Source: Circinella minor (Eukaryota; Mucoromycota; Mucoromycetes; Mucorales; Lichtheimiaceae). Taken from it: DNA of 64,000 nt. Made by a program: the position numbers and the translations under genes. The stretch covers positions 39,497 through 103,496 of the forward strand of contig JAEPRB010000145.1 in the NCBI GenBank assembly GCA_016758965.1, in the 5' to 3' direction. Of this stretch, positions 63,746 to 64,000 are shown piece after piece. Numbering within the stretch: position 1 is the first letter of the stretch; the number at the start of each line of letters is the position of its first letter. The notes beneath the pieces are model-generated. The model was not told where the DNA came from, did no database searches, and worked only from the letters and a program-made list of their open reading frames with translations.

Positions 63746-63872
63746 ACAGTATCATAACTCGATTTTTTTTTTTTTGGTAAGAAATTGAAGAAGTCTGCCA
63801 ATCAACAGGCTCAAAAGCTTCAAAAAGTTACCAAAAATGGAAGGAATACTGAAGTCGAGTTATAAATACTGT
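63746..63872. mobile_element. MITE-like element with terminal inverted repeats
   Basis: A 127-bp non-coding segment whose ends are inverted copies. The left end is ACAGTATCATAACTCGA and the right end, on the minus strand, is ACAGTATTTATAACTCGA. Further in, both arms share TTTTTGGTAA and then AA-TTGAAG-like sequence. The small size, lack of coding and ACAGTA ends beside TA suggest a Tc1/mariner-type miniature element. The family is inferred and copy number is unknown. Confidence 0.55.
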
Positions 63873-63894
63873 ATGGGTATTTTCAACTCTCACA

Positions 63895-63943
63895 GTGGGT
63901 CTGAGACCAAGGTCCGATAAATTTAGCAGGGCTTCAGACCCAC
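63895..63943. repeat. 10-bp perfect inverted repeat (possible hairpin)
   Basis: GTGGGTCTGA (63895-63904) and TCAGACCCAC (63934-63943) are perfect reverse complements separated by 29 bases. GC-rich arms are unusual in this AT-rich region. The repeat could be a transposon end, a protein-binding palindrome or a transcript hairpin. Confidence 0.6.
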
Positions 63944-64000
63944 GATGAAATTTCCTCTGTTGAGTCTGTTCCTGAAAAAAAAATTAAAATTGTGAATAAA

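Larger units (their letters stand above)
62585..64000. other. Right-edge region, repeat-rich, no gene seen
   Basis: No supported gene. It holds the PPWD1 promoter, a (GACA)n tract, a patch of scattered ATGAATATGAATG-type repeats, a 127-bp MITE-like element and a 10-bp inverted repeat (all listed separately). The window ends inside non-coding DNA. Confidence 0.5.

Noticed and set aside
1..64000. tRNA or rRNA genes
   Set aside because: A visual scan for B-box-like GGTTCGAATCC on both strands and for rRNA landmarks found none; a tRNAscan-SE run would settle it.

Overview
This 64 kb window is nuclear DNA of an early-diverging filamentous fungus, most likely Mucoromycota (Mucorales-like). It is strongly AT-rich, with long poly-A/T and (AT)n tracts and CT-rich tracts before genes. 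Most genes are broken by 50-150 bp introns, usually GTAAG/GTATG...TAG/CAG. The proteome is fungal: two zinc-cluster activators, a GH18-CBM19 chitinase, a Dnf-type flippase, Rtc5, Rho3 and Ptc5. Species cannot be fixed from sequence alone. No rRNA, tRNA or CRISPR array was found by eye.

Layout, left to right: Dnf-type P4-ATPase (+, 868-5418); WDR24/Sea2 (-, 6753-10023); a 2.8 kb gap; zinc-cluster regulator A (+, 12867-15780); a low-complexity Q/N/S-rich protein (+, 16031-18571); Orc2 (+, 18934-20730); NAD kinase (+, 21248-23316); a PHD-finger protein (-, 23672-25919); a 3.2 kb gap; a GRF-zinc-finger/SNF2-like protein that has lost its motor motifs and its second helicase lobe (+, 29129-30805); a secreted chitinase (-, 31222-33471); Rtc5 (-, 33867-35763); a 3.1 kb gap; a DUF1206-like membrane protein (+, 38906-40555); a TIA-1/Pub1-like three-RRM protein (-, 41279-43347); Rho3 GTPase (+, 45070-46200); TBC1D5-like RabGAP (-, 47043-50588); a decayed PIF/Harbinger DNA transposon (51144-52895); zinc-cluster regulator B (+, 53071-57103); a Ptc5/PDP-type PP2C (-, 57421-59116); PPWD1 cyclophilin-WD40 (-, 59410-62584); and a repeat-rich end with a MITE-like element.

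Exon models were assembled by hand from splice sites, with every reading frame checked for closure and total length divisible by three. The genes are ordinary, dispersed eukaryotic loci and not an operon or cluster. A loose vacuole/endosome theme can be seen (WDR24 in SEAC/GATOR2, Rtc5, TBC1D5, flippase, Rho3), but I treat it as coincidence unless synteny supports it.

The most interesting items are the apparently dead, half-length SMARCAL1-like protein, the fungal DUF1206 protein (a family I know mainly from bacteria), the decayed Harbinger element with transition-biased inverted repeats, micro-exons of 12 and 21 nt, and the MITE-like and hairpin sequences near the right edge. I did not find a clear multi-gene novel system.
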